Positions 50,201 through 60,507 of a DNA stretch of 64,000 nucleotides are shown piece by piece (positions within the stretch are counted from its first letter, which is position 1; each line of letters opens with the position of its first letter). Under the pieces are notes generated by a model. The model was not told where the DNA came from, did not search any database, and saw nothing but the letters and a program-made list of their open reading frames with translations. Source of the stretch: Heliocybe sulcata (Eukaryota > Basidiomycota > Agaricomycetes > Gloeophyllales > Gloeophyllaceae). Location: assembly GCA_004369045.1 (NCBI GenBank), contig ML213516.1:273579-337578 (forward strand). Reading direction: 5' to 3'. The position numbers and the translations under genes are program-made.

Positions 50201-53200
50201 GATTTGATTTGCCCTTCTAGAGCCATTCCTCTCGAGCAGCTGTGTTAAAGGGATAGTTGAGAACCTCACGTCGGCGTTTGGTGCGCAGCTCCAGCAGGCG
50301 CTGAGGGATAGCGTGGTGGCGATGGAGCCTTTTGAGAGGGTTCTGGGTCTGCTGCGATCTGCCTTGTCAAGCAACGGTGAGGCGGAGGTGGATGTGAGTG
50401 TGGCTCTCAGGCTGTTCCCGGATCTGGCGGTGTTTGGGTGGTTGCTGCCGAGGTATATGAAGGAAACAGGGGAGAGGGGTGAGAGTGCCTTTGATGTCGC
50501 GAGGGAAATGTGGAGGGAGGGGGAGAAGAGGTATGAGACGGAGGCGAGGGAAGTTGTGAGGGCGGTTTTCGTGGGGCGGTTGAGGGATTTGGTCGTGGAT
50601 ACCGAGGTCGTGGCTACGTAAGTCAGGTTTTGGTTCCAGTGATGAGGTTCCTGACGTCTCCGGCTGGGTTTGCTGATAGACCCGGGAATGTGCTCGACAT
50701 GGTCGCAGAAGGAGTGCCGGGACTTTATATTCACCCGATGGACGTTATACCGGGGCCAGATACTTTGCGTCAGACACTGGAGGCACTGCCAACATACACG
50801 GAAAATCCTAGCGCAGCCGTGGTCACCAACCTCATACCACCCCCGTCTCTTCTGGAAGACACCCCAACTATTTCTCCGGAGTACGACATTCAAGGATACT
50901 CGCGGTACGGAAGAGTGACTACAGCGTTAGCGCGAATTTTCAGCTCGGATAGACAGAGCGCGAAAGAGCACATATGGGCTGTGCAGCATCTTTTGGCGGG
51001 AGCTACGTACGCCGAAGACGCTATCCATCTGCAGGAGGAACGTAATCCGCTGTGCAGCCGGCAGGTGTCCAAGGCGGAGCTGCAGACGTTCATAAGCAGA
51101 GTACAGCTAGTCGCTGCGTACCTGCTTGTGCCGGATAATGAAGAAGGCTGGCATGCGAAGGTCGTTAGTAGGGTGCAGGATAAAGCAGAGCCAACTTCCA
51201 GCATTTCGTTTCTGGCCCACGTCATACGGTACGCTAGCGAGAAGGACAGCCCGAGAGAGGCCAGAATCGTATATGCTGCGCTCCAGCCTATCATGGGGAG
51301 CGCCAGTAAGGAAGACGGGGACCAGTGGATTCTACTTGCAAGGAAGATGGCCCCGTTGGCATCCATGGCTATCGTTTCATCTGTGACCAAGCTGGGTCCG
51401 GAGCCCCCGCGGTTGGATCGATACAGGAATGAGCTTGCGGCAGGCGTGCTTGGGATACGGGCTGCGAAAGCGAATGAGGAGGGGCTGTGGACGCTGATGA
51501 GGCTCGCTGCTGCTGCTCCGGATCCTGACTCGGATGTGGTGTTTTTGCCGCAGCTAAGGGCTGTGAATCTTGTGAAGGCGTGTCAGGGGTGGGTTGAGAG
51601 CGATGAGGATATTGAAGAGGAGGTCGAGAGTGTGATGACGCTGGTTTTGTATCACCTTGCGCCGATTTTGCAGGGCGTTCCCGGCGGACACTGGGATTTC
51701 ATATTTGATGTTACGGAAAATAATCTAGAGGCGAGTTCTACCCATCAGTACTCTCGTCCATTGACACTAGTTCTCACTGCCCGCCGTAGAACTGTTCCTT
51801 CAATGACGAGTCCAGCCTTGTGACACTCGCGAGGACACTCTGGCTCGTCACTGCGATTCAAGACTTAGCCACAACAAATAAGTCGTTGCGTGCAGTCTGG
51901 GAGGAGCGCCGGCAGTCGGTTTTGACCCTTGTCAGGGATCTCGTTGCATCTCGGGAAAGTAAGTAACAACGAATCACTGAGGATTTATCTGATGGAAGTC
52001 AGCTTCGGGAGACTCGACTAAACCCCAGTCCATATGTCTGGAACTGGCTATGTCGATTATTCAAGACTTGCCACAGTCGCTTCTTGATGATAAGACGTTA
52101 CCTTCAGTAAGCAGTGCTAGGCTCTTGTATAGACATGCCCTGCTTACACGATGCGCAGATGTGTCGTATCCTGCTCGGCACGTCAACAGAGGCGCAAAAG
52201 ATGGCGTATCAATTACTGCAGGAGTCTACGCAGAAATACACCGAGAACCTCGTTATCGAAGCTGGAGTCGACACCGAGGCTACTGTCAAATGCGAGCTCC
52301 CCGTAGAGCTTGTCGATATTCTGCAGAGGGGTCTTCTCGACGACGATGATTATGTGCCTAAGGTCCGTGCCCCGTATCACCAAAAGCAAAGATCCTTCAC
52401 ACTTAATTGATGTCTAGGATCCTTTCGGGTACTTCCTGGCGTGGATGGCAGCGTTTGATCTATTTTCGAATGCGGTGCGCCCACATCATTCGCTGATGGC
52501 TCGGTTTGGCTGACTTTGTGAGGTTAGTCATTCAGAGTCAAGTCAGGATATATCCAGCATCTTAGGAGCCTGGATGTTATCTCGGCGAAGTTCGTGCCCT
52601 ACGTCTTCAATGCGCTCGGTTTGTACGGCGGTCCTCGATCAACGTTCAGACTGGATCCGTGGGCAGTGGACGAATACTATATCTCTGGTAAGCTCCGCTG
52701 ATTGGCCCCCTCCTGTCCACTGACGCTAACCAATCCGCTCAAAGTATCCGATCCCGAGACTCCCTTCAGCGTACCACTCCAGGCAGCACATCTTTACTAC
52801 CGAAGTCTCCTGATCATTCCCTCGCTCATCCGATCCTGGCTACAAGAATGCAAAGATCGTTCCCTTTCCACAACCGTCACGACATTCACTTCTCAGCACT
52901 ACTCTCCGGTTATTATTGCCACGGAGTTTGCACGGGTCAAGTCCCCTGATGCAACATCTGAGTTAGAGCATGAGAACCTGGCAATAAAAGTGGCCGCAGC
53001 TGTTAACGAAGTGACGGCTTCTTGGGCTGTGGACGAACATCAGCTGGAAATATCCATGAAGTTGCCGACGGACTGGCCGTTACACCCAATACAAGTGCGA
53101 GATTCCAAGAAGGTCGGTGTGGAAGAAAGCAGATGGCGGGCGTGGGTGCTCGGTGTGCAGCAAATCATGTGGACCCAGGTTCGTTCACGTCTCATTGGGC

Positions 53201-53562
53201 GAAATGTACCGCAGCTGATAGGTCCTCTAAGAATGGCTCTATCGTTGACGGCTTGAGTCTTTTCAAGAAAAACGTCAGCCTTCACTTTGAGGGACAGGTT
53301 GAGTGTGCCATCTGCTATTCGTAAGTCAGCCCTCCGTTGTCGTGTACATCGCTCTGAAATGGGTACAGGATCATCAGTCCAATGGACTATAGTCTTCCGA
53401 AGAAGCCGTGTAAGACTTGCAAGAACAGATTCCATTCAACATGTTTATACAAGGTATGTATACATCCTGTGTGGGTCGTGGCATGGTATCTGATTATTGG
53501 TTTAGTGGTTCAACACAAGTCACTCCTCGACATGTCCCCTATGTCGCTCGGAGATCTTTTGA
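47292..53562 (+). CDS. LTN1: E3 ubiquitin ligase listerin (Ltn1)
   Basis: Ltn1 ubiquitinates nascent chains on stalled 60S ribosomal subunits in the ribosome quality-control complex with Rqc2 and Vms1. The start at 47292 ([20 protein letters not shown]) is followed by a Lys-rich leader, then [18 protein letters not shown] and [20 protein letters not shown], the conserved N-terminal domain. About 1600 residues of HEAT/ARM-like helices over some 18 exons follow. The end carries the RWD-like region and a [49 protein letters not shown], stop at 53560-53562. All zinc ligands are present. One intron near 51729 appears to be GC-AG (GCGAGT...TAG), rejoining NNLE to [10 protein letters not shown]. Acidic low-complexity segments lie near 48820-48900. 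Confidence 0.93.
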
Positions 53563-53739
53563 GATGAGTAATATGGTGTGGCATGAGCCTGTGTTTTGTC
53601 GTCAGCAGGCATTTTGCATAGTATGGCAGAGTACGACTTACATGAATGAGAGCAGAATAAATAGAATAACTATACGATACACAGCGTCGATGGCCCTAGA
53701 AATACAGCGAGGTCGCCACCACAACCATCCATTCGCTCG

Positions 53740-54236
53740 TCAATGGGGGTATCGTGAGCGCTTGTAGCTGCTGGTCCTTTGCGTTGGTACAGGCCGCCGA
53801 GGTTCGCTCGCCCGCCTCAAGCGCTCTATCACGGGCTTTGCCAAGAATGCGGTCCCGTTGTCTTCTTCATAGAGGACATGCTCAGCTGCAACAGGTTCGA
53901 TGATGTGGACGTCGGCAGGATGAAGGGATGTGGAATGGGAGTAGCGGAATATTGAGATGAATTCATGTCGGAAGACATTAACGTCCACCACTGCCAAGGC
54001 GGAAGCTGCCGATCCTGATAGATGTTGTGACACTGGATAACCAACCATACATCAGTTCCGCAGCCTAAACGTTTAAGCTTTAGAGGGTAAGACGAACCCT
54101 GTACGAGCTGTACTTCTCCCCTTATGCGTGCCAAAGCAAATTGACATAGATTTGGCGCCGAGGTGATATCCACAACAGAGATATGTTCGAGGGATGCCTT
54201 GTCGGAGGGATAGATAGGAATTGCTACGGCTGCCAT
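53740..54236 (-). CDS. Small conserved hypothetical protein (151 aa)
   Basis: Two exons, with an intron of 41 nt starting GTCACA and ending GGCAG, give 456 coding nt. The product starts MAAVAIPIYPSDKASLEHIS and continues VDITSAPNLCQFALARIRGE, PLKLKRLGCGTDVWLVIQ, VDVNVFRHEFISIFRYSHST, LHPADVHIIEPVAAEHVLYE, DNGTAFLAKPVIERL, and a basic tail. It is beta-rich, with no signal peptide or membrane segment. I do not recognise the family. The coherent sequence on both sides of the intron and a TATA box about 95 bp upstream argue for a real gene. It converges with listerin (178 bp). Confidence 0.6.
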
Positions 54237-54326
54237 GATGGAGAAGATTTATCCAAGAGGATGAGGTTCAGAGCAGATGTCGAGGGCGAGGTGAGTCAGA
54301 CGAGCATAAGCACCCAGCGTTCCGAG

Positions 54327-54333
54327 CTTTATA
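54327..54333 (-). promoter_or_regulatory. TATA box of the 151-aa protein gene
   Basis: TATAAAG on the minus strand, about 95 bp upstream of the ATG at 54236. Confidence 0.5.
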
Positions 54334-56313
54334 GAGGGTCGGACACGCATGGGCCATGCGGGTTCGGGAGGGGCCTTCAGAACAGCTTCACCGCTGTTCT
54401 GGGCTTGAGACATCTAATTATGATCAGAGAAGCAGTGCTTTTTGGAGTCCCCGTTAGGTTCTTCGGCACGAAGAAGTTGGTCCCAGTCACTTGTTTCGGG
54501 CGCGGGAATATGGCCCTGGTTAAATACAACAACGTATCCTGTTTCTAGACCTCTTAACGGACCGAGAGCGTCGTCGAGACTTGCAGTCTGCGCCATGATA
54601 TTGTGAAACACTCGTGATAAATCTGATGCAATTTGTCGAGGGAGGCATCAGCACACAGCTTTCGATTATCCGGTGACCGAAATATCAAGTGGCACGAGAA
54701 ATAACCTTTTCTTAGAGACCGTGTCAAGGAGTCCTTTGATCGTGTCACCTTCGCGGACATAGGTCAAAGATGCAACCTGCTATTGGTACCACTACGCTGT
54801 CACTTCATGTGCGACACGCAACTCAGCGCCTCATAAGGACATCCCACCGTTATTGGCGGAAGGGAGGGAACTTTAGAAGCTGTCGAAGGGAACGCGGGGA
54901 ATTAAGCCAGAAGCCATACCATGGTTCCATCCCCTTCCTACTCCACATTCCAATGAGCACGGACCACAATGCGATCACTTAAAGTTGCGTTAGACATGTT
55001 CCGACCTTCTCGAGGACGCCCGTGTATACTGTCCAATCATCGCAGGGCAAGCCAGTCCCAGAATACCCGGCCTCTGCGTATTCTGAGAACGCCAACCACA
55101 CAGTAGCGCAGTATGAATGCCCTGCCAAGATCAGCCGTGCACTTTGAGCCAGCGAAACCGACACGAAGCAAACAGCACAGCGGTACAGTCTCATAGCGCC
55201 ACCGAGAGTGAGGTTGACCGCGCGCTAAGGGACTGACAAAGAGTGGTCAGCGGGTGCACAGCCAATCCCAATACGCTTGTCCGCGCCATTATAGGCGGAC
55301 AATCCTCCGAGAGCGAATGAGCAAGTCGAAGTTGACGGGCGTACGATCATGAGAACAGTTCACAGGGCTGCACGCAGTAAATCCGACAACACCGAAAGGC
55401 AAGCGCCTCCGCACTTGACTTACGACTGAACAGTTCCGTATAGGTACTTGAGCTCCGTATAGGTATTTGGTCGCGGCTTTAGACGGGGGACCTGAGAGAC
55501 ACGGATTTTACGCGTATAATGCGTTGCTGACATCATTTCCATGATTGCTGTGGGGACCATGACGGTGAATAGCCCAGCAACGTCTACAGCAGGTAGTAGA
55601 ACACCAATCATACAACACCACAGTGAGTGCTTACAACAGGATGATAGTTGCCGACAGAGTTATCACCTACGGCATTATATGCCCTTGCAAAGGGAAACAG
55701 ACGGAAGATTGGATCACAGTAGAGACGCGTAGCTGGACACTAGAAAGCGAGAGACTGCGATGGAGATGCCGGAGATGCGGCTTGCGAGCAGTGGAAGAGA
55801 CCGTCACCATGATACGGCAAGTCCGTCGAAACCCGTCGTCGTGAAGTACCGGGAGAGCCGGCTCTGCGAGAAGGTTGGATCGGCAAGCAAAGAACGAGTG
55901 AAGAGGGTTCAGATGTGCTGTGAGTATATATATCTCCGGACATCGAGACTTTCGAGGTGTTCGCCGTTTGTGTCCAGGTAAGCCTCGAGCGAGATCGATG
56001 GTCTTCGCCGCTCAGTAACGACATCTGTGATAATTGTCACTTGAGAGGCATCAAGCCTTCCCCGTGTCCTAGATGGAACTCGTCTGGTAGTAATTAGCAG
56101 AGCAGAGACATCAGAGTTACGCTGTAGGATGGAGGAGGAGGGGCAGGACGTGTCGGCAACGGCAGCGGCAGCGGCCAGTGCGCTTGCTGCTGAAATTCTC
56201 ACGCCACGAAGCACTCGGACATCTCCCGCAGAATGATATCATAATAATAACCTGACGACGTCCCTGACCTCCATGTATTGAATATAATACTATACACTAG
56301 GTTACGCGCAAAC
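54334..56313. other. 2-kb gene-poor region with two short protein-like frames
   Basis: At 55641-55844 (plus) an ATG-led 67-codon frame has a zinc-ribbon look: ICPCKGKQ, then WRCRRCGLRAVEE. At 55909-56211 (minus) an open frame contains TRRVPSRTRGRLDASQVTII and ERRRPSISLEAYL but no ATG. A small hairpin (CAGAACAGC/GCTGTTCTG) lies at 54377-54400. None of these can be tied to a known family. Confidence 0.35.
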
Positions 56314-57427
56314 ATGTTCTGGAGACTCTGGGCCAGCTCGAATGGCATAAACTATGTGCGTGCGATGCCTTCTTCTCCCATCTACAAGGGCTCTACCGCG
56401 GCGCGCTGCATGCTAACTTGAAGTTGGCAGTAGTTCAAACACGGGGAGGAATCCTGGGCCCTTGTGACGGGCGCGTCCGACGGCATAGGCAAGGCGTAAG
56501 CAGTCTTTACATGTTGCGTACTAGAGCAACAGGGGTGACGAGTCCAAATTTCTGTCTAGAGTATGCAAGGCGCTTGCACAAAAGGGCTTCAACGTAATAC
56601 TGCACGGCCGCACCCAAGAGAAGCTCAATAGTGTGAAAGAAGAGTTGCAGGCAGCTTGTCCGGAGCGTAAATTCGAGATCGTGGTTGCGGATGCTACGCA
56701 GGCATCCCTCGTGCCTGAGGTAGCAGCCGCGGTCAAGGACAAGCACGTCACTATCTTATTCAATAATGTAGGGTATACGTCTACCTTGATTGAACCTTTG
56801 TTTGACCAAGATCCATCTGGCGAGTACTAATTCAACACTTATCCGTGACAGCTTGGACTGACCGCTAACCGCCTTGGCGCATCCTGTAATTGACAGTCCT
56901 GCAAACAGGAGTCGACGTCGGCTGCACATGGCTGACGCAGCTTACACGAGCCATGTTACCGCAACTCATTGCGAACAAACCCTCCGCAGTGGTCAACGTT
57001 GGCAGCTTTGTAGCTGCGCACCCTCCGCCGTTCCTGTCTGTCTACGCCGGAGCGAAGGGCTACAGCTTGGTCAGTCTTCCGTCTGATGCTCACATTCCCT
57101 TATTTACGCAGTTTACAGGCATTTTCTCGCGCCTTAAGAACCGAGATGCGCTTGATAGGCCATAAAGACGTCGACATCCAGTACCACGAAGTTCACTCGG
57201 TCGCAACGCAGGCAAATGGAAGGCCAGTGAGCACTATAGTGCCGCATCCGGACGCTATGGCGCGTGCGATCCTTGTTGCCATTGGCCGGCGGACGGGATT
57301 CATCACCCCGTACTGGGCGCACGAGCTGACCAGCTGGTTTATGTCTGTTGTGCCAGAGACGTGGCTCAATCACCTTGTTGCCGCGGAATTGCAGAAAGAG
57401 AGAACAGATTTGCAGAAGTCGAATTGA
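56314..57427 (+). CDS. Short-chain dehydrogenase/reductase, copy 1 (3-ketoacyl-CoA reductase/steroid dehydrogenase-like)
   Basis: NAD(P)H-dependent oxidoreductase of the classical SDR fold, closest in style to the KAR/17-beta-hydroxysteroid group. The start MFWRLWASSNGINY is followed after an intron by ALVTGASDGIGKA (cofactor motif TGxxxGIG), GFNVILHGRTQEKL and VADAT. NNVG appears in place of the usual NNAG. NVGS then carries the catalytic serine, and YAGAK carries the YxxxK dyad. The C terminus has hydrophobic helices (ITPYWAHELTSWF, VPETWLNHL) that may bind membrane. About five short introns. It is paralogous to the gene at 62920-63982 over its whole length, and converges with the repeat-precursor gene A. 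Confidence 0.87.
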
Positions 57428-57723
57428 TTCTGGTGACGAGAGTGCTGGCATACCGTTTCTTGTCCTGTCCCGATCTTACCAATCAAACTCGGTTGCTAAA
57501 GTACTCGACAGGGAGACTACAGGATATATTCGGCGGCATCATCTAACACATACAAGAAGCAAAGGTTTGCGGAGCTGCGGATGAGTCGTAGCGATTAGCT
57601 CAAATCAAGGACGTATACAAGATGATGACTTACTCGACATGCCGTTTCATAGGCCTTCACGAGTTTATTGAGCATGGCAACCCTCGCATCGTCATCGATC
57701 TGCATGGCGGCTGCGGGACGAGC
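57428..57723. other. Convergent spacer, SDR copy 1 and gene A
   Basis: About 300 bp between the stop of the SDR and the stop of gene A; nothing recognised. Confidence 0.4.
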
Positions 57724-58387
57724 TTACGAGCCAGTTGGTTGAGGGGCCGGGTCCGTAGAGCTCGAGCCCGAGTCAAAGAAACTCTTGATGCCCTCGAAAC
57801 CTTCTACTACTGCTGGAATAGCTCCCACCACCTCGGGTCCATACTTCTTGGCCGCCTTGCCGAAGGTACTGGCCGTCCTCCTGCGCCGGGCCCTAGCGTA
57901 CTATATCATCAGCGACGACAAAGCGAGTCTTTGATATTGGGACTCACGGAGCAGTAGGCTGGGCGGCCCGGTCCGTTGAGCTCGAATCAGGGTCGAAGAG
58001 ACTTTTGATGCCCTCGAAACCTTGTACCACCGCTGGAATGGCTCCCACCACCTCGGGTCCATACTTCTTTGCCGCCTTGCCAATGGTACTAGCCGTACTC
58101 CTGCGCTGGGCACTAGCGTACAATATCATCAGCGACGGCAGAGTGAGTCTTTCCTATAGGGGCTCACGGAGCAGTAGGCTGGGCGGCTGGGTCTGTTGAG
58201 CTCGAAGCAGGATCGAAGAGACTCTTGATGCCCTCGAAACCTTGTACCACGGCTGGAATTGCCTTCACCACGTCAGGTCCGTATTCTTTTGCTGCTTTGC
58301 CGAAACTGCTGGCTGTGCTCCTGCGTTGCGGTCTGGATGTATGGCGTGGTCAGCGCTGAATCAAGGGACTCTGGCATTACTTGACGC
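57724..58387 (-). repeat. Tandem exon-plus-intron repeat, 220-bp period
   Basis: Three successive copies of one unit (165-nt exon plus 55-nt intron) in gene A; the last copy ends with the stop. Similarity extends through the introns, for example GTCGCTGATGATAT in both complete introns. The duplicated block was therefore genomic DNA and is young. Confidence 0.85.
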
Positions 58388-58888
58388 ACGATGAAATGGG
58401 CTGAGGACCGGAGGATCCGGAACCAGATGTTTCTTGACCAAACACTTCCTTGTTGAAGGGTGTGGACTCTGAAATAATCTGTGGTAAATCATCAGGCGAG
58501 GCAAGGCCTCTCTTCTGAGCGTCGCTACAGATGCACAGCATGTCATAGTTCAGTCCATGCACACAGGAGCGAACAGGGAAAAACCTGACGCAATAATTGG
58601 GACAGGATACGAGAACGGAGTCGGGGCAGCAACGGCGCTGCCAATGTCTGACGGCGTCACGGAAGGCAGAATTGGCCCTGGGCCATCGTAAAACGATGGG
58701 AAGTGGAAGTGATCGCTATATCTCGCAATCAGCACCAGAGACGAGCCGTTCAGAGTCAGTGCTCACAGGGCTATCGAGGGCGTGGCCGTTGTCGATGTGA
58801 AGGTTGGAGGCTGGGGGAGCGGAACAGCGAACGGGGCACCAAGACAGGGGAAAGCAAGTAAGGCGGGAAGGATGACTGTGGCGAGCAT
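57724..58888 (-). CDS. Secreted Kex2-type repeat precursor A (302 aa, four units)
   Basis: Six exons (58767-58888, 58563-58715, 58390-58524, 58168-58332, 57948-58112, 57724-57892) sum to 909 nt = 303 codons. Exon 1 is a signal peptide (MLATVILPALLAFPCLGA); exon 2 is a proline-rich leader. Exons 3-6 each encode one unit opening with a basic site: AQKR, PQRRS, AQRRS and ARRRRT. The last three continue FGKAAK or IGKAAK, a short YGP segment, VV.AIPAVV.GFEGIKS, then a Ser/Asp/Pro/Gln linker. All internal introns are phase 2, so units can be added or lost without breaking frame. Exons 4 and 5 are both exactly 165 nt, separated by near-identical 55-nt introns. I infer secretion and cleavage by a Kex2-type protease into amphipathic peptides. 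Function unknown. The 38-nt intron 2 (58525-58562) is short and less certain. Confidence 0.75.
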
Positions 58889-58902
58889 GACGACGGAAGT
58901 CA

Positions 58903-59073
58903 CTGAAAAGCTATCCTGTTCATGACCTCAAGGCCACCGCTCAAGAGGACAAGGAGCGGGCGTGAACTCACGCGAATAAATTGACAATAGTTGTATGTTA
59001 TACGAAAAATGCAAGCAAAGGCTTCCAAGAAATTAGAGACTCGAGCGAACGCGCGAGTTGACCAAAGACTTAC
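58903..59073 (-). other. Probable 5'-UTR intron of gene A
   Basis: Donor GTAAGT immediately after a GTGCCGGACA sequence, acceptor CTTTTCAG 14 bp upstream of the ATG. Gene B has the same GTGCCGGACA sequence followed by GTGAGT at the equivalent place. Confidence 0.45.
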
Positions 59074-59163
59074 TGTCCGGCACCTGGAAGGAAAGGATAG
59101 AACGAAGAAGTGAGCGAAGAGACCTGCAAGTCCGCTGGAGTTTCTGCAGCCTATGTGCTTTGC

Positions 59164-59170
59164 ATTTATA
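59164..59170 (-). promoter_or_regulatory. TATA box of gene A
   Basis: TATAAAT on the minus strand, about 280 bp upstream of the ATG. The same distance is seen in gene B, consistent with an intron in the leader. Confidence 0.55.
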
Positions 59171-60507
59171 CCTTGCGAAGTCCAGAGTCAGCGGCATGGC
59201 AGTGCTCATCGACTGTAGAAGTCCATGCGACAACCGGTGTTCGCAGCAAGGGGAAGAGGTTTACAAGTATCAGATACAGTGGCGAAGGCCACGCCACCCT
59301 CGCAAGGGTATGACGGGCATGTATCTGAGAAGCCTTCTCGGGTACTGGATCGTTTTGTACCAGAAATATGGGGTGGAATCGCTGCACAAGAGTATTCTGA
59401 CTCTTGAGTCCAAGCAATATGTTTTCAAATCCACGGGCAAGGCTCTTGAAGTCTCCGGAGCAGCATTCCTTCAAGTCTTATAGAAGCTTATAGTTTATTG
59501 AAGCGCGCCTGGCCTATGCAGGGTATCCGTAGTGGGTCCGAGTGCCCCGATCAAGGTGGCAACATTCGAATGGTTTTATGTTGTTCAACAGACGGCATTG
59601 TCGGTGATCTCAGCACGAGATTGTACAGTCTAGAGTCAAAGTGGTCCAAGATCAGTACTAGTACCACAAAAGACTGAACGCCATGACGGACGCTAGTCAT
59701 GAACGTACGTAGAAAGCTATAGTTTGATAACATGTACTGTTCAGTACTGTACAGAAGAAGTCCCATGAGTATAGTTCCATCGGGCCTCGCAAGCTCCATA
59801 GAGACGCATTATCTTCGTCGCGGCCCTCAAGTGAGTTGAAGCTCAAGTAAGTTGAAGAAAGTCTCGAGTCGCTCAGTCGGAGGTCTGAATCTTCCTGTCT
59901 CTCGTGGACGGGCCGGACTTCCGGCTAGCGGACCGTTGCACCTCTGAACAAGTTCGAACAGGCATTTCACCCAGCATTTGCATTAATACCCTAGACACTC
60001 AGCGCTGAATATTGACTAGTTCTCGCAAGTTCGTAGTTCGACCCCTTTAGTCTTTTGAATCAAAGGTGTGCATTTCTCTGACTTAATCTGCACATTCCAT
60101 ACCTCGATTGACTGAGTCCCTATCTGATCAAGTCCTATCCTCTGTGTCTATGGGGTACACCTCGCTATTGGATAGAACACAATCAACTGCGCAAAATGCA
60201 TCCTGCCTGCCTTTCAGTCATCGGCCAAGCTCCCAAGAAAAGAAAGGACGGTAGAAGCTCCACCCCCAAGGACATCCTCAACGTCCTTGCCGATGCTTCG
60301 AGACGGCAGGCGTTTCGTACCAATACTTCAAATTCAAATGTTAGTGTCAATCATGGAATTACTATCATGGACAGCCCGAATTCAGGTGCTCACACAGGCC
60401 TTTGAGACAAGATCTGCTTCAGAGTTTCCCGGTCCAAACCGCGACGGCTAGGTCTAAATGGCAGCCATGAGTCAGTCTCAGAAGAAACAGGTTAGTCTGT
60501 AAGGCTC
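59171..60507. other. Intergenic between the two repeat-precursor genes
   Basis: About 1.3 kb. A plus-strand ATG frame at 60196-60405 (69 codons; KKRKDGRSSTPKDIL, SNVSVNHGITIMDS) is basic, lacks a signal peptide and has no known family; it may be spurious. No other gene seen. Confidence 0.4.

Noticed and set aside
57622-57957. Plus-strand frame opposite gene A
   Set aside because: Antisense to the repeat exons; the minus-strand reading has phase-consistent splicing, a signal peptide and repeated units.
60196-60405. 69-codon basic frame considered as a pheromone precursor or third repeat precursor
   Set aside because: No C-terminal CaaX box, no signal peptide and no similarity to the A/B units.
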